From assembly GCF_000263735.1 (NCBI RefSeq), contig NC_017946.1, positions 1,529,348-1,593,347 of the forward strand: a stretch of DNA of 64,000 bases, given 5' to 3'. Shown piece by piece: positions 40,820-50,304 of the stretch (position 1 is the stretch's first letter; each line of letters begins with the position of its first letter). The notes beneath the pieces were generated by a model, which was given only the letters and a program-made list of their open reading frames with translations, did no database searches and had not been told where the DNA came from. The translations under genes were made by a program, and so were the position numbers. The stretch is from Pyrococcus sp. ST04 (GTDB taxonomy: Archaea > Methanobacteriota_B > Thermococci > Thermococcales > Thermococcaceae).

Positions 40820-41836
40820 ATGAATATAAAGCCGGGAAAGATTACAGTTCAAGCTAATCCTAATATGCCAAAAGAAATTGCCGAGTTATTTAAAAAGCAA
40901 CACTATGAACTCGTTGGAAGACACAGTGGTGTCAAGCTATGTCACTGGCTTAAAAAGAGCCTAACCGAGGGAAGATTCTGCTATAAACAGAAATTTTACG
41001 GAATACACTCTCACAGATGCCTCCAAATGACTCCAGTCTTAGCATGGTGTACTCACAACTGCATCTTCTGCTGGAGACCAATGGAGACATTTCTTGGAGT
41101 TGAACTTCCTCAACCATGGGATGATCCTAGCTTTATAGTAGAGGAGAGCATAAAAGCTCAAAGGAAATTACTGGTCGGTTATAAGGGCAATCCTAAGGTG
41201 GACAAAAAGAAGTTTGAAGAAGCATGGGAACCAAGACATGCAGCAATAAGCCTCTCAGGGGAGCCTATGCTGTACCCATACATGGGAGACCTCGTGGAAG
41301 AGTTTCACAAGAGAGGATTCACAACATTCATAGTTACTAACGGAACAGTTCCAGAAAGGCTAAAGGAGATGATAAGAGAAGATAAGCTTCCAACACAGCT
41401 TTACGTATCTATCACAGCACCCGACATAGAGACCTATAATAGGGTAAATATTCCGATGATACCCGATGGATGGGAGAGAATAATGGAGTTTTTAGAGCTG
41501 ATGAAGGATGCGCAAACAAGAACGGTAGTTAGGCTCACCTTAGTCAAAGGAGAAAACATGCATAGTCCTGAAAACTATGCAAAGCTTATACTCAAAGCTA
41601 GACCAATGTTCGTGGAGGCTAAAGCATATATGTTCGTTGGCTACTCGAGAAACAGGCTGACAATCAATAACATGCCAAGCCACGAGGAAATCAAGCAATT
41701 TGCCGAGGCATTAGTAAAGCATCTCCCAGGCTACCACATTGAGGATGAATATGCACCAAGCAGGGTAGTTCTCATAATGAGAGACGACATTGACCCGGCA
41801 GGTACTGGACTTGAAGGAAGATTCATTAAGCATTGA
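40820..41836 (+). CDS. taw1: tRNA 4-demethylwyosine synthase Taw1 (TYW1 family)
   Basis: This 338-residue radical SAM enzyme builds the tricyclic core of wyosine at G37 of tRNA-Phe. The SAM cluster motif is CTHNCIFCW, and a second set of cysteines (LCHWLKKS, RFCYKQKF, HRCLQM) can hold a second [4Fe-4S] cluster as known for the family. SLSGEPMLYPY and VKGENMHSPE are typical of Taw1. The ATG at 40820 follows GGAGGTG, and the stretch from 40811 is not needed. It is monocistronic or joined to aIF2-gamma. Confidence 0.95.
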   Translation: MNIKPGKITVQANPNMPKEIAELFKKQHYELVGRHSGVKLCHWLKKSLTEGRFCYKQKFYGIHSHRCLQMTPVLAWCTHNCIFCWRPMETFLGVELPQPWDDPSFIVEESIKAQRKLLVGYKGNPKVDKKKFEEAWEPRHAAISLSGEPMLYPYMGDLVEEFHKRGFTTFIVTNGTVPERLKEMIREDKLPTQLYVSITAPDIETYNRVNIPMIPDGWERIMEFLELMKDAQTRTVVRLTLVKGENMHSPENYAKLILKARPMFVEAKAYMFVGYSRNRLTINNMPSHEEIKQFAEALVKHLPGYHIEDEYAPSRVVLIMRDDIDPAGTGLEGRFIKH

Positions 41837-41917
41837 TTCCTAATCTTCTTACTCTTCTTTCACTATGGGATAAACCTATAAATGGACTTAGTTGAAACAC
41901 TTCTGGAGGCGAGAGCC

Positions 41918-43153
41918 ATGTCAGAGGAGAGGAAGACAAGACAGGCAGAGGTAAATATAGGGATGGTTGGTCACGTTGACCACGGTAAGACAACCCTAAC
42001 GAAGGCACTAACCGGCGTGTGGACTGATACCCATAGCGAGGAACTGAGAAGAGGAATCACAATCAAAATAGGATTCGCTGACGCTGAAATTAGGAGATGC
42101 CCAAACTGTGGAAGATATTCAACCTCTCCAGTCTGTCCATACTGTGGGCATGAAACTGAATTTATAAGGAGGGTCTCGTTCATAGACGCTCCAGGACACG
42201 AGGCTTTGATGACAACCATGCTCGCCGGGGCATCATTGATGGACGGTGCAATTCTTGTTATAGCGGCCAACGAACCATGTCCAAGACCTCAAACCAGAGA
42301 GCATCTCATGGCTCTTCAGATAATTGGACAAAAGAACATAATAATAGCCCAGAATAAAATAGAGCTTGTCGACAGAGAAAAGGCCTTAGAGAATTACAGA
42401 CAAATTAAAGAATTCATAAAAGGAACAGTTGCAGAAAATGCGCCAATAATTCCAATTTCAGCCCTTCACGGAGCAAACATAGATGTCCTCGTAAAGGCGA
42501 TTGAGGACTTCATACCGACACCAAAAAGAGACCCAAACAAACCACCAAAGATGCTGGTTCTTAGAAGTTTTGATGTGAATAAACCAGGAACGCCCCCTGA
42601 GAAACTCATTGGAGGAGTTCTTGGAGGATCAATAGTCCAAGGTAAACTTAAAGTTGGGGACGAAATTGAGATAAGACCTGGTGTCCCCTATGAAGAGCAC
42701 GGAAGAATAAAATACGAACCAATAACAACCGAGATAGTCTCTCTGCAGGCCGGCGGAAGATTCGTTGAAGAAGCATATCCAGGAGGGCTAGTTGGAGTTG
42801 GAACAAAACTGGATCCCTATCTAACTAAAGGAGACCTAATGGCAGGAAACGTTGTTGGAAAGCCCGGCAAGTTACCTCCAGTATGGGAAGAGCTTAGACT
42901 CGAGGTACACTTACTTGAAAGAGTAGTCGGAACTGAACAAGAGCTCAAGGTTGAGCCGATAAAGAGAAAGGAAGTTCTCCTACTCAACGTCGGAACCGCA
43001 AGAACGATGGGTTTAGTTACAGGACTAGGAAAAGATGAGATAGAGCTCAAGCTTCAGATTCCAGTATGTGCCGAGCCTGGGGACAGGGTGGCAATAAGCA
43101 GGCAGATAGGCTCAAGATGGAGACTTATAGGTTACGGATTCATTAGGGAGTAG
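41918..43153 (+). CDS. Translation initiation factor aIF2 gamma subunit
   Basis: This 411-residue GTPase subunit of aIF2 carries initiator tRNA to the ribosome. [19 protein letters not shown] is the P-loop, [10 protein letters not shown] the switch region, [10 protein letters not shown] the G3 motif, and AQNKIEL the G4 motif. A zinc knuckle with CPNCGRY and CPYCGHE lies between. The length equals the P. furiosus protein. The ATG at 41918 follows GGAGGCGAG; the longer frame to 41882 is unlikely. It is followed at once by the PIN-domain gene. Confidence 0.97.
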   Translation: MSEERKTRQAEVNIGMVGHVDHGKTTLTKALTGVWTDTHSEELRRGITIKIGFADAEIRRCPNCGRYSTSPVCPYCGHETEFIRRVSFIDAPGHEALMTTMLAGASLMDGAILVIAANEPCPRPQTREHLMALQIIGQKNIIIAQNKIELVDREKALENYRQIKEFIKGTVAENAPIIPISALHGANIDVLVKAIEDFIPTPKRDPNKPPKMLVLRSFDVNKPGTPPEKLIGGVLGGSIVQGKLKVGDEIEIRPGVPYEEHGRIKYEPITTEIVSLQAGGRFVEEAYPGGLVGVGTKLDPYLTKGDLMAGNVVGKPGKLPPVWEELRLEVHLLERVVGTEQELKVEPIKRKEVLLLNVGTARTMGLVTGLGKDEIELKLQIPVCAEPGDRVAISRQIGSRWRLIGYGFIRE

Positions 43154-43155
43154 CC

Positions 43156-43572
43156 ATGAGAAAGATTTGGCTAGTTCTCCCTGATACAAATTTTCTTTTC
43201 ATACCAGGTCAATTTGGAGTCGATATAATTTCAGAATTTGAAAGAATTCTCGATGTCAAGTACAAAGTTATGATACCAAATGTTGTCCTCGAAGAACTCA
43301 AGACGATAATAAAAGAAGGTAAGGTTAAAGGAAAAGATCTAGTAGCGGCAAGAATGGCATTAAAGATTGCTGAAAGGTTTCCAGTCATTTACATTGGGGA
43401 GTTCATGTCGAAGACAACAGATGAGCTACTATACGAATATGCAATAACTAACGACAACGTGATAGTGTGCACAAACGACAGAAGACTAAGAAAGAGACTA
43501 AGGGAGGCAGGTGTTCCGGTTATATTCCTAAGACAGAAGAAAAAGCTTGAACTTGAGGGAATTCTCGATTAA
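43156..43572 (+). CDS. PIN-domain protein (Fcf1-like, possible rRNA processing nuclease)
   Basis: This 138-residue PIN domain starts RKIWLVLPDTNFLFIPGQFG, with the first acidic residue in DTN. NVVLEELKTIIKEG carries the conserved Glu, and NDNVIVCTNDRRLRKRLRE the late Asp pair. It is close in kind to the Fcf1/Utp23 type of archaeal PIN proteins near translation genes, unlike VapC toxins, and no antitoxin gene is adjacent. Two bases separate it from aIF2-gamma, so it is probably co-transcribed. Confidence 0.87.
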   Translation: MRKIWLVLPDTNFLFIPGQFGVDIISEFERILDVKYKVMIPNVVLEELKTIIKEGKVKGKDLVAARMALKIAERFPVIYIGEFMSKTTDELLYEYAITNDNVIVCTNDRRLRKRLREAGVPVIFLRQKKKLELEGILD

Positions 43573-43638
43573 ACTGACATAACGACAAAACCATGCTCGA
43601 AATATTATTTAGGAGCCAAAGAAAATTTTGCATTTTGG

Positions 43639-44442
43639 GTGAAATTGTTGAGGATAGCTGTAATCGGAGCCGGAACTATAGGAAGTGCTGTGGCAAAGGC
43701 ATTAGCAGAGGCAGGCTATGAGGTAATTGCAACGAGAAGAAAGATAGAGAAGGTCAAATGGCTCGAGAACTACGGAGTTAAACTCGAAAAAGACAATAAG
43801 AAGGCGAGTAAATGGGCCGATGTTGTTATAATTGCGGTAAAACCAAACAAAGTCGGTAAAATTCTCGAAGAAATAGAAGAGAATATCAGTAACAAAATCG
43901 TTATTTCCCTCGCGGCAGGCATTCCAATAAGACTACTTAAAAAGTTCGTCCCTCAAGCAAAGTTCGTGAGAGCAATGCCAAACATAGCGGTTCTCGTTAA
44001 AGAATCTTTCACCGCATATTCTGCAGAAGACCTTAACGAAGAAGATATTAAGACGGTAGAGAAAATATTCAGTTCCTTTGGTAAGTGCCTGAAAATTGAC
44101 GAGGAGTACATGGACGCAATAACGGGGCTAAGTGGTTCTGGCCCCGCATACGTTTCAGTATTCTTGGAGGCCATGATATATGGGGGACTTAAAGTAGGCT
44201 TACCACGGGATATAGCGAGGCTCGCAGCGGCTCAAACTCTTCTCGGGACTGCTAAGCTGTTACTTGAACTTGGAGATCACCCGGCGGAGATAAGGGACAT
44301 GGTGATAACTCCCGGTGGAACAACCATCGACGGAATCTTCGAGCTAGAAGAAGGAAAGATAAGGACTGCAATAATGAAGGCAATAGACGCAGCAACCAAA
44401 AAATCAAAGATACTCTCAACAAAGATAGTCAACGAGGAATAA
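43639..44442 (+). CDS. proC: Pyrroline-5-carboxylate reductase
   Basis: This 267-residue enzyme reduces pyrroline-5-carboxylate to proline with NAD(P)H. The Rossmann motif is VIGAGTIGSAVAKALAEAGY, then VIIAVKPNKVGKIL and VRAMPNIAVLV. The C-terminal helical domain has GLSGSGPAYVSVFLEAM and TPGGTTIDGIFELEEG, the active-site signature. The start is uncertain: the GTG at 43639 or the TTG at 43648, both near GGTGAAA. It appears monocistronic and runs convergent to carB. Confidence 0.95.
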   Translation: MKLLRIAVIGAGTIGSAVAKALAEAGYEVIATRRKIEKVKWLENYGVKLEKDNKKASKWADVVIIAVKPNKVGKILEEIEENISNKIVISLAAGIPIRLLKKFVPQAKFVRAMPNIAVLVKESFTAYSAEDLNEEDIKTVEKIFSSFGKCLKIDEEYMDAITGLSGSGPAYVSVFLEAMIYGGLKVGLPRDIARLAAAQTLLGTAKLLLELGDHPAEIRDMVITPGGTTIDGIFELEEGKIRTAIMKAIDAATKKSKILSTKIVNEE

Positions 44443-44446
44443 ACTG

Positions 44447-47400
44447 CTATCCTCTAGCTATAGACAGAGCATACTCTACTTTTTCTTCTTTTAGCTTTGT
44501 CCAGTACTCCCTAAGCTCCTTGACTTCAAAGTCACTGTTGACTTTCCACTCAAGGGCTTTTGCAAGTTCAAAGGCCAAGTTTGCATCTAGGACTAAGGGG
44601 ACATTCATATCCGCTGCAAGCCTCCTAACTATGTAATCCCTCTCAATTGCATACCCAGTCGTCATAACTATGTCAATTTCCCCTCCCTTGAGCATGCTGG
44701 CAATTTCTTGGACACTCTTTGGCTCACCCTTGCTGAGACTACCCTCAACTGTGTATACAGTTATTCCAAGCTTCTCCAGAATCTTCACCGTTTCTCCTAA
44801 GATGGAACTCTTTTCCCAACCATACACAAGGGCAGATTTCTTTGGCATCTCATTTGGCTTCGCCGAGAGCCAGCTCTTGAGAAGAGCGTCCTCATAGTAA
44901 GTTCCCAGAGAAGCCACTTCCCCTGTAGACCTCATTTCTGGGCCTAAGAATGGGTAGGCACCTTGAAGCTGTGCCCACGAAAACTGCGGACTCTTAACAG
45001 CATACGCCACGGGGGGTATCTCGTAATACTCTCCCTCAACACCCATCGACAACTTTCCATCAAGCACGGCCTGAGCTGAAAGCTCCATTAGGTTCACTCC
45101 TCTAGACTTACTCGAGAACGGCATAGAACGACTTGTCCTAAGGTTGAGCTCGAGAACATAAGGCTTCCTATCAACTATAAACTGAACATTAAACGGCCCC
45201 TTTATGTCGAGCTCATTAGCCAATGCATAAACTATCTCTCCCATTTTCTTTGCATTTTTCTCTCCTATTGTCCTCCAAGGGGTAACCATTGTGGAATCCC
45301 CACTATGAACACCGGCGCTTTCGATGTGCTCTAGTGTTACTCCAACAACCCTCTTTCCGTCTGAAACAGCATCTATCTCAGCCTCAACCGCGTTTATGAA
45401 CTTTGAAACGACAACGGGATGATCAGGAGAAACTTCTGTTGCCATCTTTAGGTAATTCACAAGCTCTTCCTCACTCCAAGCGACTTTCATGGCGGTTCCG
45501 CTGAGCACGTAACTTGGCCTCACTATCACTGGATATCCAACGTCTTCAGCAAACCTTAAAGCCTCTTCAATGCTCTCTGCAGAAATCCACTGGGGTTGTG
45601 GTATCCCAAGCTTTTCTAAGAGCGCCGAGAACTTTGCCCTGTTCTCAGCTCTGTCAACGCTCTTTCCAGAAGTTCCCAACAACTTAACTCCAGCTTTTTC
45701 AAGCTTCCTGGCAAGAGAGTTAGCCAGCTGACCACCCGCAAAGGCGACAACACCCATAGGCTTTTCGAAGTTGTATATATCAAGAACGCGCTCGAGTGTT
45801 ATCTCCTCAAAGTACAGCCTATCACTCATATCCCAATCTGTAGAGACTGTTTCTGGATTATAGTTTATTATTGCAACCTCTATCCCCCTCCTCCTAGCCG
45901 CGTTAGTAAAGTTTACAACAGCCCAGTCAAACTCAACACTCACGCCAATCCTGAACACTCCAGCCCCAAGGACAATTATCCTGGGTTTTGAGGGGGAAGG
46001 TATGTCATTCTCAATTCCATCGTGGGTTACATATAGGTAATTTGTCTTTGCTGGAAACTCTCCAGCCAGCGTATCTATGCTCTTGATTACAGGTTGTTTC
46101 CTCTTCCATTTCCTGCCGGTCAGTAGCTCTATCTGAGCATCACTAAACCCAAGCTTCTTTGCTTCTTCCACCAGCTCCTCACTGGGGTTCCTCCTTAACT
46201 GCTCGGCAATGTTAACCAGATCCTCGACAACATACAGGAAAAACTTATCGACTTTTGTAATCTCGTACAGCTGATCAACTGTTGCTCCAAGCCTAAGAGC
46301 TTTTGCCAAGTGCATAAGGAGGTAGGGTTCCCTTCTTTTGAGCCTGAGGAGGACATTTTCAAGAGGCTCATCTCTGAGGTAATATTTCCCTATCAGCTCG
46401 TCCCCAATATCCAACATCCTTATTGCCTTCTGAAAGGCTTCATGGAGGTTCCTTCCTATGGCCATAACTTCACCGATGCTCTTCATCTCACTCCCTATAC
46501 TTCTACTCACACCATCAAATTTCTGAAGATCCCACCTTGGAACCTTGACCACCACGTAGTCGAGGCTTGGCTCAAATGCAGCAGTCGTGACGCCGGTAAC
46601 TGTATTCCTAAGCTCATCCAAAGTGTAGCCTATTGCAAGTTTTGCAGCAATATAGGCCAATGGGTAACCTGTAACCTTACTCGCCAATGCAGAGGAACGG
46701 CTCATCCTTGGATTAGTTTCAATAACGTAGTATTCTTCAGAATTCGGACTGAGGGCCAGTTGCACATTTCCCTCCCCTATTAGTTCAATCGCCTCAGCAA
46801 CCTTTATTGCCGCGGTCCTCAAGATTTGATAATCCCTATTTGTGAGGGTTTGAGACGGCCCAACAACCGTGGATTCACCTGTGTGAACTCCCATGGGTTC
46901 AACATTTTCAAGACAAGCAACGGCAACGGCGTTGCCATTTCTATCCCTAACAACTTCGAATTCTATCTCTTTCCATCCGTCCAGATATTTTTCCACAAGA
47001 ACCTTTCTTATCTCGCTCTGGGCAAAGGCCCTTAGTATGTACTCCTCAAACTCCTCTCTAGAATGAGCTATGAATGAACCCCTTCCTCCTAGGTTGAAAC
47101 TTACCCTAACTATTACGGGGAATCCAATGTTTTCTGCTATCTCAATTGCCTCTTCAGGAGTTTTAGCAGCACCACTCGGAGGAACAGGCAACCCCGCTTT
47201 TATCATGGTCTCCCTGAACTTTTCCCTGTCAAGAGCCCTCTCTATTCCATGAACAGGCGTCCCAAGCACCTTAACATTATACTTCTCAAGCACTCCCTTT
47301 TTGTACAATGACACTCCCAGCGAAAGTGCAGTCTGACCCCCAAATCCCAGTAGAATCCCATCAGGTTTCTCCTTCTTTATTATTTCCTCCACGAATTCCT

Positions 47401-47608
47401 CCTTTAGAGGAACGAGATAAACCTTATCAGCCATTTCATGGCTTGTTTGGATCGTGGCAACGTTTGGATTAACTAAAATTGTCTCAATCCCCTCCTCCCG
47501 TAAAGCCTTCAAGGCCTGGCTCCCGCTGTAATCAAACTCAGCAGCCTCACCTATTTTAATTGCTCCCGACCCTATAATTAGAACTTTTGACAGCTTTTCA
47601 AGCATCAT
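44447..47608 (-). CDS. carB: Carbamoyl-phosphate synthase large subunit
   Basis: This 1053-residue large subunit makes carbamoyl phosphate for pyrimidines and arginine. Two ATP-grasp halves are evident: GSGAIKIGEAAEFDYSGSQA with VRVSFNLGGRGSFIAHSREE in the first, and GAGVFRIGVSVEFDWAVVNF with VRPSYVLSGTAMKVAWSEEE in the second. The C-terminal part is the MGS-like allosteric domain (VYTVEGSLSKG, MTTGYAIERD). The length is normal. Its start overlaps the carA stop; either of two adjacent ATGs may serve. Confidence 0.97.
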   Translation of the reverse strand: MMLEKLSKVLIIGSGAIKIGEAAEFDYSGSQALKALREEGIETILVNPNVATIQTSHEMADKVYLVPLKEEFVEEIIKKEKPDGILLGFGGQTALSLGVSLYKKGVLEKYNVKVLGTPVHGIERALDREKFRETMIKAGLPVPPSGAAKTPEEAIEIAENIGFPVIVRVSFNLGGRGSFIAHSREEFEEYILRAFAQSEIRKVLVEKYLDGWKEIEFEVVRDRNGNAVAVACLENVEPMGVHTGESTVVGPSQTLTNRDYQILRTAAIKVAEAIELIGEGNVQLALSPNSEEYYVIETNPRMSRSSALASKVTGYPLAYIAAKLAIGYTLDELRNTVTGVTTAAFEPSLDYVVVKVPRWDLQKFDGVSRSIGSEMKSIGEVMAIGRNLHEAFQKAIRMLDIGDELIGKYYLRDEPLENVLLRLKRREPYLLMHLAKALRLGATVDQLYEITKVDKFFLYVVEDLVNIAEQLRRNPSEELVEEAKKLGFSDAQIELLTGRKWKRKQPVIKSIDTLAGEFPAKTNYLYVTHDGIENDIPSPSKPRIIVLGAGVFRIGVSVEFDWAVVNFTNAARRRGIEVAIINYNPETVSTDWDMSDRLYFEEITLERVLDIYNFEKPMGVVAFAGGQLANSLARKLEKAGVKLLGTSGKSVDRAENRAKFSALLEKLGIPQPQWISAESIEEALRFAEDVGYPVIVRPSYVLSGTAMKVAWSEEELVNYLKMATEVSPDHPVVVSKFINAVEAEIDAVSDGKRVVGVTLEHIESAGVHSGDSTMVTPWRTIGEKNAKKMGEIVYALANELDIKGPFNVQFIVDRKPYVLELNLRTSRSMPFSSKSRGVNLMELSAQAVLDGKLSMGVEGEYYEIPPVAYAVKSPQFSWAQLQGAYPFLGPEMRSTGEVASLGTYYEDALLKSWLSAKPNEMPKKSALVYGWEKSSILGETVKILEKLGITVYTVEGSLSKGEPKSVQEIASMLKGGEIDIVMTTGYAIERDYIVRRLAADMNVPLVLDANLAFELAKALEWKVNSDFEVKELREYWTKLKEEKVEYALSIARG

Positions 47609-48716
47609 CCTTCCCTCCCAGAAGTTTTACAAACTCATCAAACACCCATGTCGAATCCCAAGGTCCAGGAGAAGCCTCGGGGTGATATTGAGTGGCTATT
47701 ATCGGAAGATTTTCATGCTTTATACCCTCAACCGTATTGTCATCAAGGTTTATCATCCATACAGAAAACTCATTTAGCGTTTCAGGTATTATTGCATAGC
47801 CATGATTCTGAGTTGTTACAAAGGCCTTCCCACTTTCCAGATCCTTAACAGGCTTGTTGATTCCCCTGTGCCCGTATTTCAGCTTGTATATTTCTGCTCC
47901 ATCTGCCAATGCGAGGATTTGCTCTCCTAAACAGACCCCCATTGTTGGTATTTCTTCTTCAATAACTTTTTTGGCACTCTTTGCTACACTTTTAAGCAGT
48001 ACAGGATTACCAGGTCCATTTGAAAAGAACACTCCATCAGCATTATAGTCGTAGTAAGCCTCGATAACATCCCAATTCCAGGGTATTCTTACCACCTTCA
48101 CTCCCCTCTTGAGTAGCTCTCTAAGGATTCCATACTTAACGCCCATGTCGACCATTACAACTGTGTAGAGAACTCTGTCTGGTTCATGAATTATCGGTTC
48201 TTTTGGAGAAACTAGTTCAACAAAGTTCGTTGTTTCGTAGTTGATTTTCTGCACATTGTCAAGAACATCCTCTGGATTTGAACCATCCGTGATTATAGCC
48301 CCCCTCATCACACCCTTTTCCCTAATCTTCTTAACAAGGGCCCTTGTATCTATGCCCTGCAGACCTGGAACTCCCTCCCCCCTTAGCCATTCATCCAAGG
48401 TCATTACACTACTCCAGTGGTTCGGCCTCATTAGTCTTGAAACTATAAAGCCTTCAACTTTTATGGAGTCCGATTCATAATGTTGTGGAAGTCCATTCTC
48501 AGTGAGATTCTTGCTAGGAACGCCGTAGTTTCCCATTAGAGGATTAGTTTCTACAAGTATCTGTCCCCTATAAGAGGGATCCGTTAGTGATTCTGGATAT
48601 CCAACCATGGCGGTCGTGAACACTACCTCTCCGTACCTTACCGTCCTCGCACCAAAGGGTTTCCCTTTAAGAATTGTTCCATCTTCCAGTACTAGATACC
48701 CCACTTCACTACCCAT
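47598..48716 (-). CDS. carA: Carbamoyl-phosphate synthase small subunit
   Basis: This 372-residue glutaminase subunit feeds ammonia to CarB. The N-terminal domain has VVFTTAMVGYPESLTDPSYR. The glutaminase core has GNPVLLK, MGVCLGEQILALADGAEIY (catalytic Cys) and TQYHPEASPGPWDS (catalytic His and Glu). The nucleophile elbow reads CLGEQ where most have CLGHQ, a point to check. The start at 48716 is preceded by GAGGGC. The TATA box is at 48745-48757. It leads the carAB operon. Confidence 0.95.
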   Translation of the reverse strand: MGSEVGYLVLEDGTILKGKPFGARTVRYGEVVFTTAMVGYPESLTDPSYRGQILVETNPLMGNYGVPSKNLTENGLPQHYESDSIKVEGFIVSRLMRPNHWSSVMTLDEWLRGEGVPGLQGIDTRALVKKIREKGVMRGAIITDGSNPEDVLDNVQKINYETTNFVELVSPKEPIIHEPDRVLYTVVMVDMGVKYGILRELLKRGVKVVRIPWNWDVIEAYYDYNADGVFFSNGPGNPVLLKSVAKSAKKVIEEEIPTMGVCLGEQILALADGAEIYKLKYGHRGINKPVKDLESGKAFVTTQNHGYAIIPETLNEFSVWMINLDDNTVEGIKHENLPIIATQYHPEASPGPWDSTWVFDEFVKLLGGKDDA

Positions 48717-48744
48717 GAAGTGCCCTCTCAAGCTGGGAAGTGGA

Positions 48745-48800
48745 ATATTTATATGCCTTTTGTAACTACTGATGCAAAAATGTAAATATAATGTTACAAA
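48745..48800 (-). promoter_or_regulatory. carAB promoter with TATA box and spaced inverted repeat
   Basis: On the minus strand GCATATAAATATT (48745-48757) is a strong TATA box 30-40 bases before the carA ATG. Just upstream the two halves TTTGTAAC (48759-48766) and GTTACAAA (48793-48800) form an exact inverted repeat with 26 bases between. Placement beside the TATA box suggests control of transcription initiation; the regulator is unknown. Confidence 0.5.
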
Positions 48801-48805
48801 TAGAA

Positions 48806-49480
48806 CTAACTTTTCCTCATTTTAAGAATGAGATCCTCTAACACACTATATGCAGAGGGGGCATCTTTTCTGTCAACTAAAAGCACAGTATCTTTGTAGC
48901 AGGAAATCACTTGAGTTAAGTTTATCCCGTTGACTGCAAGGGCCGTTGTAATGAACGCTATTATTCCTGGAGTCTGCATAATTCCATAGGGGCTTATAAG
49001 AATTATTGCAGTCTGACCGTCGACTACATCAACTATTCCCTCTTTAAGGGCTCTAACGACTTCCTCCTTGTCCTCATTGGCTATTGCAATTGTAAAAGTG
49101 TCAACTCCCTGAGACAACTGAAAGAACCTTGTTTTCTTCATAATTTCAAGTATGTCATTTATTCTAGCAAGAGCAACTTGTTTATTTACAGTTATAACAG
49201 CCAAGTCAGACTGGAGCTCAATTACCGTTTTTGCAATAACTCTTCGAATGGACTCTTCAAACTCAGCCCTTTCACTACTCAACTCTTCTCCGAGTCTTAT
49301 GAGAGCCATTTTTATTGCTCCCGTAGACGCTTTAATCCCCTTCTTTTCAAGTTCTACCTGGAACAACCTAGCTAAAGCACTATAATTCACAACTCCAAGA
49401 ATCATTAGCTCCCTTACGCATGGCTTAGTCATTACAAGATCCTTAACGAGCTTAGAAATGCTTTTCTTTTCTTCTTCCAT
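48806..49480 (-). CDS. Putative regulator: N-terminal HTH-like region plus C-terminal ACT domain
   Basis: This protein has 224 residues from the ATG at 49480, which follows AAGGTGTTG. The N-terminal part (CVRELMILGVVNYSALARLF with STGAIKMALIRLGEEL) looks like a winged-helix. The C-terminal part is an ACT domain (TPGIIAFITTALAVNGINLT, SCYKDTVLLVDRKDAPSAYS), a fold that binds amino acids. It is divergent from trpC with an inverted repeat between them. I infer an amino-acid-sensing regulator of the trp genes. An activator of aromatic synthesis (Tar) is reported in Thermococcus, but whether this is its orthologue I cannot say. Confidence 0.75.
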   Translation of the reverse strand: MEEEKKSISKLVKDLVMTKPCVRELMILGVVNYSALARLFQVELEKKGIKASTGAIKMALIRLGEELSSERAEFEESIRRVIAKTVIELQSDLAVITVNKQVALARINDILEIMKKTRFFQLSQGVDTFTIAIANEDKEEVVRALKEGIVDVVDGQTAIILISPYGIMQTPGIIAFITTALAVNGINLTQVISCYKDTVLLVDRKDAPSAYSVLEDLILKMRKS

Positions 49481-49508
49481 ATACAACACCTTGATGAGAT
49501 GAAGTGAC

Positions 49509-49526
49509 AAAATGTTAAAACATTTT
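49509..49526 (+). promoter_or_regulatory. Inverted repeat between the ACT regulator and trpC
   Basis: AAAATGTT-AA-AACATTTT is an exact 8-base inverted repeat with a two-base gap, in the divergent region between the regulator start (49480) and the trp operon. A TTTTAAAT TATA-like element for trpC follows at 49571-49578. It could serve either gene; the bound protein is not known. Confidence 0.5.
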
Positions 49527-49620
49527 CTATTTAGATAGTTCGGAATCAAGGCATGTCAAGTTGTCCAAAGTTTTAAATTCAAAGGCAGAAATTGAACACC
49601 CTGGTGGGCTCAAATGGGTG

Positions 49621-50304
49621 ATGGTTTTTGGACTGAGCAAAGCCATAAGGAGAAGTAAAAAGAACGCAATTATAGCCGAGTTGAAACTCTATTCTCCAAA
49701 GTATGGAGATCTCTTGAGAGGCAGGAACCCCTTTGACATTCTAAGGAAGTATGAAAGAGCAGGAGCAGTTGGCATATCCTACATAACTGATCCCAAGTAC
49801 TTTAGGGGAAGTTTTGAGTTCTTTAAAAAACTCTGCAAAGAGACCGAACTTCCAGTTCTCAGAAAAGATTTCATAACGAGTAAGGAAGAAATAGAAAAAA
49901 CAGCAGAGGCTGGCGGATCTGCAATACTCCTAATAACCAGAGTATTAAAAGAGGATATTTTTGAGTTCGTAGATTACGCCCTAGAACACGGGCTAGATAC
50001 ATTAGTAGAGGTTCATACTACAGAAGAACTCGAGATTGCCGTTCAAACAAAATCAACAATGATCGGAATAAACAACAGGGACATAGGGAAGCTAGAACTT
50101 GACGATGGAACTGTAAAATTAACAGAACTCCTTGCCCCCAAAATCCCAAACAAGTTCATCAAAGTAAGTGAAAGCGGAATAGCAACAATAGAGGACCTAA
50201 AAATAGCCCTAAAGTATGCAGACGCCGCCCTTATAGGAACAGCCCTTATGAAAGCAGATGATCCCGAAAAACTCCTCAAAACTTTTGTGGAGGCAAAACC
50301 ATGA
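49621..50304 (+). CDS. trpC: Indole-3-glycerol-phosphate synthase
   Basis: This (beta/alpha)8 enzyme closes the indole ring in tryptophan synthesis. AIIAELKLYSPKYGDLL carries the catalytic Glu and Lys, then LPVLRKDFITSKEEIEKTAEAG and VEVHTTEELEIAVQ, with NNRDIGK and KVSESGI near the end. I prefer the ATG at 49621 (227 residues), because the TATA-like TTTTAAAT lies at 49571, downstream of a possible TTG start at 49561. TrpC is first in trpCDEGFBA and overlaps trpD as ATGA. Confidence 0.95.
   Translation: MVFGLSKAIRRSKKNAIIAELKLYSPKYGDLLRGRNPFDILRKYERAGAVGISYITDPKYFRGSFEFFKKLCKETELPVLRKDFITSKEEIEKTAEAGGSAILLITRVLKEDIFEFVDYALEHGLDTLVEVHTTEELEIAVQTKSTMIGINNRDIGKLELDDGTVKLTELLAPKIPNKFIKVSESGIATIEDLKIALKYADAALIGTALMKADDPEKLLKTFVEAKP

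Noticed and set aside
43156-43572. VapC toxin of a toxin-antitoxin pair
   Set aside because: PIN fold is present, but no antitoxin-sized gene is adjacent and it is coupled to aIF2-gamma, which favours an Fcf1-like RNA-processing role.
49561-49620. TTG start for trpC at 49561
   Set aside because: The likely TATA box lies downstream of it at 49571-49578; the ATG at 49621 matches the usual TrpC N terminus better.
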